From DATBFG01 sp036558645 (GTDB taxonomy: Bacteria; Acidobacteriota; Terriglobia; Terriglobales; Acidobacteriaceae), in assembly GCA_036558645.1 (NCBI GenBank), contig DATBFG010000109.1, forward strand, positions 1 to 21,101: a stretch of DNA of 21,101 bases. The letters run 5' to 3'. Of the stretch, positions 7,242-14,969 are shown in pieces. The notes beneath the pieces are model-generated. The model saw only the letters and a list, made by a program, of their open reading frames with translations, had not been told where the DNA came from and did no database searches. The translations under genes and the position numbers were made by a program. The stretch's first letter is position 1; each line of letters opens with the position of its first letter.

Positions 7242-9206
7242 ATGCGGGTTTTTTGGTCGGCTGCGTTCGTCCTGCTGCTCCAGGCGGCAATTGCGGCGAC
7301 TCCACCTCGCATTCGTCCTAACGTTATCGTCATCACCCTCGATACGACCCGCGCCGATCGCATGGGATTTCTGGGTTCCGACCGCGGATTAACTCCAAAC
7401 CTCGATGCGGTTGCCAAAGAAGGAGTCGTATTCTCCCGCGCCTATTCTCACGTTCCTCTTACGACAGCGTCTCATGCCAACATCTTTACCGGCACCTATA
7501 CACAGTTCAATCGCGTGAACGACTTCGGCGTTCCGCTGGCGAAAACGCTGCCATATCTGCCGGACATACTGCGGCAAAACGGGTATCACACCGGAGCATT
7601 CGTCGGTTCGCTCATTCTCGATCCGCTGGATGGAACCGCGCCGGGCTTTGATCGCGGCTTCGATGTCTATGACGCAGGATTTCATCTGCGACGCCAGGGT
7701 GCGAACCGTTACCAGACTGTTGAGCGTCGGGCTGAAGACGTCGTGCAGCACGCATTGGGATGGCTCAGCCAGGTTCCGAACGGGCCGTTCTTTCTTTGGG
7801 TGCACTTGTATGATGCGCACGATCCCTATGATCCCCCGCCTCCGTTCAAAGGCCGGTATTCTTCGCAGCCGTATGACGGAGAGATCGCCTACATGGACTC
7901 GGTGCTGGGGAAGCTTTTCGCGGAACTTCGCAAGCACGGCATCTTCGACGAGACCATGATTGCGATCATGGCAGACCACGGAGAATCACTGGGCGCACAC
8001 GGTGAGAGCACGCATGGTGTGTTTCTGTACGATGAAACCCTCCATGTCCCACTTTTGATCAAGCTTCCTCTAAATCGCGATGGCGGAAAAAAGATCGAAA
8101 CGCGCGCCAGCCTGGTGGACATCGCGCCAACTGTTCTGGCCGAGGCGGGAGTTCGTATCCCTGAGCAGATGCAGGGCGAATCGTTGCTCACTCTGGTGCA
8201 ACCGAAGTCAGGCAAAACGCAGCCGGGGGACCGGCCGGCCTACGCAGAGACCGACTATCCCCACCGTGCGTTTGGTTGGAGTTCTTTGCGAGCGTTGCGG
8301 ACGGGAAAGTATTTGTACATCCAATCTCCCGACAGGGAACTTTATAACCAGGTCGCCGATCCGTCCGAAACCCACAACCTTGCGCCTAATTCTGCCGCCG
8401 TGGCCGACACGCTTGCTTCACAGCTCAAGGATTTCCGCCGCAAGACCGCCCAGACTCTCGTCGAGTTGGCGAAGCCCGATCCGGAGCAACTGAAGAAGGC
8501 GCAAGCGCTGGGATATGTGACATCGGATGCTTCTCCAGATAACGATGGCAAGAATTTGGCCGGAGTCGACCCTAAGGGAAAGATTGAGATCTCCAACTTG
8601 CTGCATGATGCGATGTTCGATGTGGAAGACGCCCGCTATGGAGATGCCATCCCGAAACTGGAGAAGGTGTTGGCGCAGGCCCCGGACATGCCTGTAGCAA
8701 ACATGCAGTATGGCGTAGCGCAATCTCGTCTGAAGAACTATGACAAGGCGCTTGTTCCGCTACAGAAAGCTGTCAACATGCAGCCCGACAGCGGGATGGG
8801 ACATTACGAACTCGGACTGGCGCTCTTCGAAACCGGCGACTGGAAATCGGCAGCGCCACAGTTTGAGGCTGCGGTAGAGCGAGCTCCTCGATGGGCCGAC
8901 GCGCACTTCTCGCTCGCTGCAGTTTATGCCCGCATCGATCGCATTCCGGATGCCATGACGGAATTGGATGCGGCGCTCAGTCTCAATCCTGATCACTACC
9001 GGGCTAACCTGCTTCGCGGCAGAATTCTGTCGCTGCAGGGGAATGCTCCTGCTGCGATTCCAAATCTCGAGAAGGCGGTGGAAGTACAGCCCGACTCTCG
9101 CGAAGCGCATCTGTTCTTAGGGGACGCCTATGAGCAGCTTGGTCGAGTGATGGATGCAGCCAAAGAGCGCGTAGCCGCACAGGAGTTGAGCGGGCCACAC
9201 AAATAA
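7242..9206 (+). CDS. Secreted sulfatase-superfamily hydrolase fused to C-terminal TPR repeats
   Basis: A 654-residue protein with a short signal peptide (to about IAATP). Residues 27-420 form an alkaline-phosphatase/sulfatase-type domain: metal ligands in LDTTRAD (Asp34, Thr35), HLYDAHDPYDPP mid-domain, and DHGE (Asp245-Glu248). The segment where sulfatases have C/S-x-P-S-R reads TTASH at 74-78, so the formylglycine cysteine or serine is replaced by Thr74. The enzyme may therefore use threonine directly, as phosphodiesterases and phosphoethanolamine transferases of this superfamily do. Residues about 465-645 hold five to six TPR units (VANMQYGVAQSRLKNYDKAL, GHYELGLALFETGDWKSA, AHFSLAAVYARI, AHLFLGDAYEQLGR). 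No strong ribosome binding site precedes the ATG. It follows the CuA operon by 107 bases on the same strand but probably has its own transcription start. Substrate unknown. Confidence 0.85.
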   Translation: MRVFWSAAFVLLLQAAIAATPPRIRPNVIVITLDTTRADRMGFLGSDRGLTPNLDAVAKEGVVFSRAYSHVPLTTASHANIFTGTYTQFNRVNDFGVPLAKTLPYLPDILRQNGYHTGAFVGSLILDPLDGTAPGFDRGFDVYDAGFHLRRQGANRYQTVERRAEDVVQHALGWLSQVPNGPFFLWVHLYDAHDPYDPPPPFKGRYSSQPYDGEIAYMDSVLGKLFAELRKHGIFDETMIAIMADHGESLGAHGESTHGVFLYDETLHVPLLIKLPLNRDGGKKIETRASLVDIAPTVLAEAGVRIPEQMQGESLLTLVQPKSGKTQPGDRPAYAETDYPHRAFGWSSLRALRTGKYLYIQSPDRELYNQVADPSETHNLAPNSAAVADTLASQLKDFRRKTAQTLVELAKPDPEQLKKAQALGYVTSDASPDNDGKNLAGVDPKGKIEISNLLHDAMFDVEDARYGDAIPKLEKVLAQAPDMPVANMQYGVAQSRLKNYDKALVPLQKAVNMQPDSGMGHYELGLALFETGDWKSAAPQFEAAVERAPRWADAHFSLAAVYARIDRIPDAMTELDAALSLNPDHYRANLLRGRILSLQGNAPAAIPNLEKAVEVQPDSREAHLFLGDAYEQLGRVMDAAKERVAAQELSGPHK

Positions 9207-9214
9207 TCATTAGC

Positions 9215-9247
9215 AAAAAAATGGGGGCGACATGGGCCGCCCCCTTT
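9215..9247. terminator. Bidirectional intrinsic terminator between convergent genes
   Basis: GGGGGCG at 9223-9229 pairs with CGCCCCC at 9238-9244 around an 8-base loop. An A tract (9215-9221) precedes it, which reads as a U tract for minus-strand transcripts, and TTT (9245-9247) follows it for plus-strand transcripts. It sits in the 56-base gap between the sulfatase-like gene and the stop of the minus-strand receptor. It is stronger for the minus-strand gene. Confidence 0.8.
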
Positions 9248-9262
9248 CAACGAGGAGAATGC

Positions 9263-12200
9263 TCAGAATTCATACCGCAAAGCGAACTGCATGACCCGAG
9301 GATTGGTAAGCAGTCCGCTGTATTGTCCAAATGAGGTGGAGGAGATATCTGTATCGACGGTCTGCACGTCAAATCGTTTCAGGTTTGGTACGTTGAATAC
9401 TTCCCACCGGAAGAATAGACTGTGACCTTCTTTGTAGGGCATCACCCACCGTTTGCTCAGTCCCATATCCAACCCTGCAAATCCCGGCCCACGGACCGTA
9501 TTGCGTGTCCCGCTTTCGCCAGGCAGATCGTGGCGGAAAGGACCGAGCCCTGCGTCTGTCACCGGCAGGTCTGCCGGGAACAGATTGACGGAACCGTCCG
9601 AACGAATTGTTGTGTCCGGATGAGCTACACCGATCTGGGTTGCGGCGCCGCCGAGTTGCCAGTTTGTCGGCCAGGTCGCACTGTTTCCGATCGTGACAGG
9701 AAACCCGCTCGTCCAGCGTGCCAGGCCTGATAGCTGCCAGCCTCCGATGAATGCATCGAGCACTCCGCCGGCATCTCCCGCGATTCTCTTGCCCTTTCCG
9801 AACGGCAGTTCGACCAGGAAGTTAGTGTTGAACTGTTGTGTGGTATCAAAATCCGAAACGCCACGAAGCTGATTCGGGAACCACGAGTTGATGATCGATC
9901 CGCCCAGTCCGCTCCAGGCGTCTACACGAGTCGCGTCGGAGGAGAGATCAATCGACTTCGAGTATGTGTAGTTGAAATCGAACTGAACTCCCTGCGACAT
10001 ACGCTTGCGCAGAGTGACTTGCATAGCGTTGTAATTTGCATTGCCCACAGATCGCCATGCGTACAGGGAGTGGAATTGGCTGTTGAAGAACGCATTCGGA
10101 CCGAAGATGGAGGGATAGTAGGTTGGGTTCCCTGACGCGTCTAGCAGCGTGCCAGCGATGCCAGCGTTGCCACTGAAATCCGAACCCCAATAGTCTAAGT
10201 TGGCCAGTGGCGTCGTCTCATCGCCGAAGCCAAACACCGGCCCTCCACCGCAACTGAACAGGTCGTACATAGCTTGCACGACATCAGTGGTGGATCCTCC
10301 ACTGCAGGCCAACGAATACGCGTCGCCAGGGTTGAGCGGCTGCACGATGTTTTGCCAGTATGCTGCAGTCGGACCAACGACACTTGCATTCACTTGCGAT
10401 GTAGGAACCCCCTTGAATCCCAGCTTAGATAACGCCTTCGCTGCCTGGAAGTAGCTGATCCCAGACTTGGGATCGACAATATTGAGCGGCATAGCCAGAT
10501 CTTCCTGCGAAAGCAGGCGCCGTGACAGGCGTCCAACATAGGAGACTTCAATGCTCATGTTCTTCGGCAGCTCTCGGCCGATAGAGAAGTCAATGGTGTA
10601 GGAGTAGGGTGTCTTGAGGTTGCGATCCAGGCCCCACTGGATAGCGAGACCAGTTCCAGCGGGCGGATAGGTGAAGGGAAATCCTCCCGGCGGCGCGATT
10701 GGGAAGTACTGAGTTCCGGCAGCGTCGTTCTGGGGCACTACATTCAGGTCCGTAAGCCGAGGAGCGACGAAATCGCCACAGCCAATAGGTCCTACGCAGG
10801 GAACCGGAGCGGTGATGCCGGTTGAGAGCCCAAACGATCCCCGCTGATCGAATGTGCTCAATAAACCGGCTCCGATCCTGTCGTAGACCATTCCGAATCC
10901 ACCGCGAATCACAGTCTTGTCATTCGTGCCGAACATCTTCTCCAGCCAACCGCCGTTCGGACGCGGCGAATATGCGAACGCTACACGTGGTGCGAAGTTC
11001 TTGTAGTCCCAATCGTAGTAGCCAGGCCGGTCGTTTGCAGCACCTGCCAAATCGTAGGTGATGAGTGGATCGTTAACAGACGAGCCGCCTGTCAGCATCT
11101 TGGTTGCCCGCTGATTGAAGAAATCGCCCAGGCTGATGGTCGGCGCGACTTCTTCCCCGTTCGTCTCCCATGGGGGAGACAACAAGTAATAGCGAAGCCC
11201 GTAATTGATCGTGAGATTTGGCTTCAGGCGAAACGAATCTTGTATGTAGAACTCATATTCATCTGCTCCAAAGTGCCTGTTCAGGGGGGCACCTTGAGGT
11301 AGCGTGTTCCCGGCCGTGTCGTAGTTGAAGGTGCCATCTACCTGGCTCACAATGCCCATCATCGCCATGATGGGGTAGTTGTATCCGAGGCGGAATGACG
11401 AAGACACTGTTGGCCAGCACGTGGAGGAACCACCGGTACAGAAGTTCGAAGGATTGATCGGACTGCTGGTTCCCACAACTCCCGCCGTATCTAAGCCCGA
11501 CGAGTTTGTAAATCCATCTGAGAACGAACTCAGGAAGTTGGAACGCGGATTGCGAATGAAGCGAATGTTAGTTCCGAACTGAATCGTGTGCTTGCCCTTC
11601 GTCCACGAAAGATCGTCAGTGAAGTTGTGGACCGGAGTCTGGAAGACGCGACTACGAGTGACCGCCAATTCGGAATTGTTCGGTCCTTCATCGTCGTTCA
11701 AGCCGCGGAAGTAGATGAAAGGATCCGTATCGTTGTTCCCGATGTCTCCGATGCTCTGGCGGGTGAACCCCCAGCGGAAATTGTTAATCAACGTCGGCCG
11801 GAGCACGGCTGTGTAGCCTACGCTGAAGCCCTTGCTGAAGTCGGCAAACGTGTGAAGCGGTGCCTGGCCGGGCAAGTATGGCGCCTTTGATTGCACATCG
11901 TTCGCCATCGCACCCCGCCAGAACACGCTATGGTTGCCGCTCTGCGTGATCTTGTAATCGATTTTGGCGATGTACCAGTTCTTGTTGGTTGGAACCGGTC
12001 CACGAAAACGGTATCCGACAAAGTTGAGACCATCGCCCTGGGTGAAGTCATTCGGTTCGGGGAATGAATTGAAGTAAGTCAACATCGCCGGGTTCACGCC
12101 CAGGGTTAGCGGGTCCATTTGCTGGATTTGTGCCGCCGTCAAGGTGGCGACGCCGTTGACCACGCTCACCCCACCGGCATTCCCGGGCGCGCAATTGGGG

Positions 12201-13240
12201 TCTGTCGTATCGCAAACATATTGAATGTTGCCGAGTCTTAGCTGGTCGCTGGGCACGATACGGATTTCGCTGCTTTCCTCCCGCTGACGAGCTCCTTCAT
12301 AGTTCAAGAAGAAGAAAAGCCGGTCCTTGAGGATAGGACCTCCCACGGAGCCACCGAAGATGTTGCGGATCAGCTTGGGCGGAGTATTAGATTCTCCGCT
12401 CTGCAACTCGGCCGTTTTTACGAAGTAATCGTTCGCACTCGTGATCGTGTTGCGGTGGTACTCATACAAGGAGCCATGGAAATTGTTCGTCCCGCTCTTG
12501 GTAATGAGCGAAACTTGCGCTCCTGAAGATCGCCCCTGGTCGGCGTTTGCGTTCGTGGTGGTAACACGAAATTCCTGTACCGAGTCCAAGGTTACGGGTA
12601 GTACCGATGTGAACGCAGAACCCTTTTCCTGATCATTCACGTCTACGCCATCGAGCGTGATATTGCTCTGATCGCTGCGTGCGCCATTGACCGCGCCGCT
12701 GCGTGTATCGAGGTCACGATTCACATCCTGACGATTCCCCGTATAAGCGACGCCTGCCTGGAGCGTAAGCAGGTCGGGAACATTGCGTCCTTCGAGTGGA
12801 AGGTTCTTCACCTGTTGTTCGTTAAACGCGTTCCCGATACTAGCGTCGGTTGTATTTACCAGTGCCGCTTCCGCCGACACTTCCACCGTTTCACTGATCG
12901 CGCCGACCTCCAGTGTTACATTCAGCGTTGCCGGAGTGCTGACCAGGAGTTGAACATCCCTCTGCTCTGACCGCCGGAAGCCGGTCATCTCGACGGACAT
13001 TTGGTACGTTCCGGGAGGCACTTGCAGGAATTCGTATTCGCCCTCGGCTCCGGTGCTGACGCTGCGCTCGAAAGCACGCTCCACATTCTTGAGGGTGACC
13101 TTTGCGCCACTCAGTCGGGCGCTGCTTTTGTCGGTGACCGTTCCATGGATCGAAGTCGTGGCAGATTGTGCCCAGGACAGGGCGCTGATGGCGAGAAAGC
13201 AGACGACGAACGAAGCAACCGTCCGCGAGGCAGGACGCAT
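9263..13240 (-). CDS. Oar-like TonB-dependent outer-membrane receptor with N-terminal carboxypeptidase-regulatory-like domain
   Basis: A 1325-residue receptor on the minus strand. ATG at 13238-13240 is supported by a consensus AAGGAG at 13247-13252 with 6-base spacing. A signal peptide (cleavage near LSWAQ) is followed by a CarboxypepD_reg domain (about residues 28-110, SIHGTVTDKSSARLSGAKVT onward), a plug (about 120-260; NLPLEGRNVPDLLTLQAGV and SNITLDGVDVNDQ), and a long barrel whose final residues, RYEF, end in phenylalanine as expected. It shares architecture with the 1311-4700 receptor but is about 200 residues longer and only loosely similar, so the two are distant paralogues and not a recent duplication. 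No adjacent SusD, hydrolase cluster or anti-sigma factor points to a substrate. It ends at the bidirectional terminator at 9215-9247. Confidence 0.93.
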   Translation of the reverse strand: MRPASRTVASFVVCFLAISALSWAQSATTSIHGTVTDKSSARLSGAKVTLKNVERAFERSVSTGAEGEYEFLQVPPGTYQMSVEMTGFRRSEQRDVQLLVSTPATLNVTLEVGAISETVEVSAEAALVNTTDASIGNAFNEQQVKNLPLEGRNVPDLLTLQAGVAYTGNRQDVNRDLDTRSGAVNGARSDQSNITLDGVDVNDQEKGSAFTSVLPVTLDSVQEFRVTTTNANADQGRSSGAQVSLITKSGTNNFHGSLYEYHRNTITSANDYFVKTAELQSGESNTPPKLIRNIFGGSVGGPILKDRLFFFLNYEGARQREESSEIRIVPSDQLRLGNIQYVCDTTDPNCAPGNAGGVSVVNGVATLTAAQIQQMDPLTLGVNPAMLTYFNSFPEPNDFTQGDGLNFVGYRFRGPVPTNKNWYIAKIDYKITQSGNHSVFWRGAMANDVQSKAPYLPGQAPLHTFADFSKGFSVGYTAVLRPTLINNFRWGFTRQSIGDIGNNDTDPFIYFRGLNDDEGPNNSELAVTRSRVFQTPVHNFTDDLSWTKGKHTIQFGTNIRFIRNPRSNFLSSFSDGFTNSSGLDTAGVVGTSSPINPSNFCTGGSSTCWPTVSSSFRLGYNYPIMAMMGIVSQVDGTFNYDTAGNTLPQGAPLNRHFGADEYEFYIQDSFRLKPNLTINYGLRYYLLSPPWETNGEEVAPTISLGDFFNQRATKMLTGGSSVNDPLITYDLAGAANDRPGYYDWDYKNFAPRVAFAYSPRPNGGWLEKMFGTNDKTVIRGGFGMVYDRIGAGLLSTFDQRGSFGLSTGITAPVPCVGPIGCGDFVAPRLTDLNVVPQNDAAGTQYFPIAPPGGFPFTYPPAGTGLAIQWGLDRNLKTPYSYTIDFSIGRELPKNMSIEVSYVGRLSRRLLSQEDLAMPLNIVDPKSGISYFQAAKALSKLGFKGVPTSQVNASVVGPTAAYWQNIVQPLNPGDAYSLACSGGSTTDVVQAMYDLFSCGGGPVFGFGDETTPLANLDYWGSDFSGNAGIAGTLLDASGNPTYYPSIFGPNAFFNSQFHSLYAWRSVGNANYNAMQVTLRKRMSQGVQFDFNYTYSKSIDLSSDATRVDAWSGLGGSIINSWFPNQLRGVSDFDTTQQFNTNFLVELPFGKGKRIAGDAGGVLDAFIGGWQLSGLARWTSGFPVTIGNSATWPTNWQLGGAATQIGVAHPDTTIRSDGSVNLFPADLPVTDAGLGPFRHDLPGESGTRNTVRGPGFAGLDMGLSKRWVMPYKEGHSLFFRWEVFNVPNLKRFDVQTVDTDISSTSFGQYSGLLTNPRVMQFALRYEF

Positions 13241-13339
13241 AAGGTGCTCCTTGGCTTGATTTTTTACTTCGCTGCTTTTACTGCTTTAATCGATATCCGC
13301 ACAGCAAACGTCGAGAACCGACGGAGATGGCTTTGGCTG

Positions 13340-13366
13340 CGTATACTGCTCCCTCTGCCTTAACAA
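13340..13366 (-). promoter_or_regulatory. Candidate promoter for the minus-strand receptor
   Basis: On the minus strand TTGTTA (complement of 13361-13366) precedes TATACG (complement of 13340-13345) with a 15-base spacer. This would start transcription about 95 bases before the receptor ATG at 13240. The spacer is short and the match only fair. Confidence 0.3.
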
Positions 13367-13406
13367 TTGCAAGCAAAAACTGCTGTCAGGCGATGTTATG
13401 AAAGAT

Positions 13407-13419
13407 GGGAGTCGCTCCC
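13407..13419 (-). terminator. Weak hairpin after the GT-C gene
   Basis: GGGAG (13407-13411) and CTCCC (13415-13419) form a five-pair stem with a 3-base loop, about 60 bases past the stop of the minus-strand glycosyltransferase gene. No good U tract follows on the minus strand, so termination here is doubtful. The remaining gap (13241-13479) holds the candidate receptor promoter and nothing else I can identify. Confidence 0.25.
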
Positions 13420-13479
13420 GAATTTGGAATGGAAAATGAAGCTAAGTCTATGAGGAATTGAATCGTTTCAGTTTAGGAC

Positions 13480-14850
13480 TTAAAGCCAGGAACTGGCCAG
13501 CAGAATCAGCACCGGATAACACTCCAACGTATAGCGAGGTTCGGGATTTTCCAAAGTTCCCAGGAATAATGTTCGTAGAACTACGAATGTGAGTAGCAGC
13601 CCCAGATACTTGATGCTCTTGGCGTGAACCAAGCCACCCAAACCAAGTCCGATATATGCCAGATTGATGGCGCCGAGCGCCAGAGCGAGAGTCAACCATT
13701 TCGGGTCGTCATCGAATTCCCACCAGCGCGTGTCGGAAGGAAGCTTTTCGGTGCGCGGCCGCATCCACATGTCGGCCATTCGCGCGATCGGAAGCCATAC
13801 GTAATAGCGAATCGGCGAGTGTCGGATGCGATCCTGCGCCAGGCTGTTGAACCGCCGGTCCAAGTCCGGAGTCACATGAAGAGCATTGTTGTAGTCCGCG
13901 AGTAATTGCTCGGTTTCATCCCTCTGCTCCGGTGAATCGAATGCTCGGTTGGGAAGCTGCTCAACGTCAACGGTGTTTCCCGGCACAGGCCAGTACGCCT
14001 CTTCGACCGAAGCGTAGTCGACGATCCATGTCTTGATCCATCGATTGAAGCCCATGGGAACAAATTCGTCTTCCTCGTTGGCGTAGCGTGGTGCCAATGG
14101 CTCAAAGCGATGCAACGTGCGCAGATTGCGAAGAGTCCACGGAATCAAAGGCAGGAGTGCAACGACTAAGATCGTCAGGCCACCACAAATCAACCGGCGG
14201 TAACTTCGTCGCTGGCGCATTCGCACCATGACCAGTCCAGCAAGGAACATTCCGAGGGCGACAAGCAGCAGCCCGCCATCCGGACGAAGCAGAATAGCTG
14301 CGCCAATCGCCGCTCCGCATCCCAACCAGGCGCGAAGCCCAGCGAACCCTGGCTTGATGTCATTTTGTGAATCCAGTGCTACCACTGCCAGGTCGAGTGC
14401 CAATACGGTGAAGAAGATTTCCAGGGTTTCCGTCAGCGCGGCGGCGACATAGTCAGCCAGAAACGGGCATAGGCCAGAGAAGACGAATGCGATTTTGGCG
14501 GCCCGAGGTGAGACAAGACGCCGCGTCAGGTCCGAAATCAACAGGCATGTTCCAAGATCTATGAGCAACTGCAGGAACAACACAGCGCGGTAATGCTCCA
14601 TACCGAAGATGGAGAACACGGCTGCAAGGAATGCTGGATACCCCGGAAGTCGTATCCAGGTGGCGACCGGGCCCTGGGGGCTGCTCACAGCGTAAGTGCC
14701 ATTTTGCAACCAGTTTTTGGCGATATCCCCGTAGATGAAAGAATCGGTGGTGATTCCAGGAAAGCGAAAGATGAAAATCAGGCGCAGCAACACTGCTGCA
14801 ATCAACACCGCGAGAAAGAACCGGGGATGTTGACGTATCAGCTTACGCAC
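13480..14850 (-). CDS. GT-C fold membrane glycosyltransferase (ArnT/PMT/GT83-like)
   Basis: A 456-residue polytopic membrane protein beginning with GTG at 14848-14850; no ATG or strong ribosome binding site offers a better start. It begins RKLIRQHPRFFLAVLIAAV, giving a first membrane helix. The first periplasmic loop carries ITTDSFIYGDIAKNWLQNG, with the acidic residue (Asp36) and the D-x3-Y-x2-A spacing typical of polyprenyl-phosphate-sugar-dependent enzymes. Many further hydrophobic helices follow, then a periplasmic segment (about 260-370) and closing helices ending EPRYTLECYPVLILL, a common C-terminal signature of this superfamily. Such enzymes transfer a sugar from a lipid-phosphate donor to lipid A, a glycan or a protein. 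It is divergent from the GH18-CE4-GT2 gene with about 119 bases between, so both may serve surface polysaccharide modification. The acceptor is unknown. Confidence 0.78.
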   Translation of the reverse strand: MRKLIRQHPRFFLAVLIAAVLLRLIFIFRFPGITTDSFIYGDIAKNWLQNGTYAVSSPQGPVATWIRLPGYPAFLAAVFSIFGMEHYRAVLFLQLLIDLGTCLLISDLTRRLVSPRAAKIAFVFSGLCPFLADYVAAALTETLEIFFTVLALDLAVVALDSQNDIKPGFAGLRAWLGCGAAIGAAILLRPDGGLLLVALGMFLAGLVMVRMRQRRSYRRLICGGLTILVVALLPLIPWTLRNLRTLHRFEPLAPRYANEEDEFVPMGFNRWIKTWIVDYASVEEAYWPVPGNTVDVEQLPNRAFDSPEQRDETEQLLADYNNALHVTPDLDRRFNSLAQDRIRHSPIRYYVWLPIARMADMWMRPRTEKLPSDTRWWEFDDDPKWLTLALALGAINLAYIGLGLGGLVHAKSIKYLGLLLTFVVLRTLFLGTLENPEPRYTLECYPVLILLASSWL

Positions 14851-14911
14851 GCTTGGAATATAACGTTTTTCTCAGGAAACGCCAGTAACGTGCTGTTGTG
14901 GTCGCCAAATG

Positions 14912-14919
14912 TATAAAAT
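14912..14919 (+). promoter_or_regulatory. Possible -10 region in the divergent promoter gap
   Basis: The AT-rich octamer TATAAAAT lies about 50 bases before the ATG at 14970 and would serve the GH18-CE4-GT2 gene. No clear -35 hexamer sits at the right distance. The 119-base gap separates two divergent genes and must hold the starts of both, but I cannot place the minus-strand promoter. Confidence 0.35.
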
Positions 14920-14969
14920 AAAAGTGTCCACACCCGACAGGCAATTTAGGAGAGCGGCAGTTTCGGTTC

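Noticed and set aside
7242..7600. Classical arylsulfatase assignment for the 7242 gene
   Set aside because: The formylglycine signature C/S-x-P-S-R is absent, so it should not be called a sulfatase without activity data.
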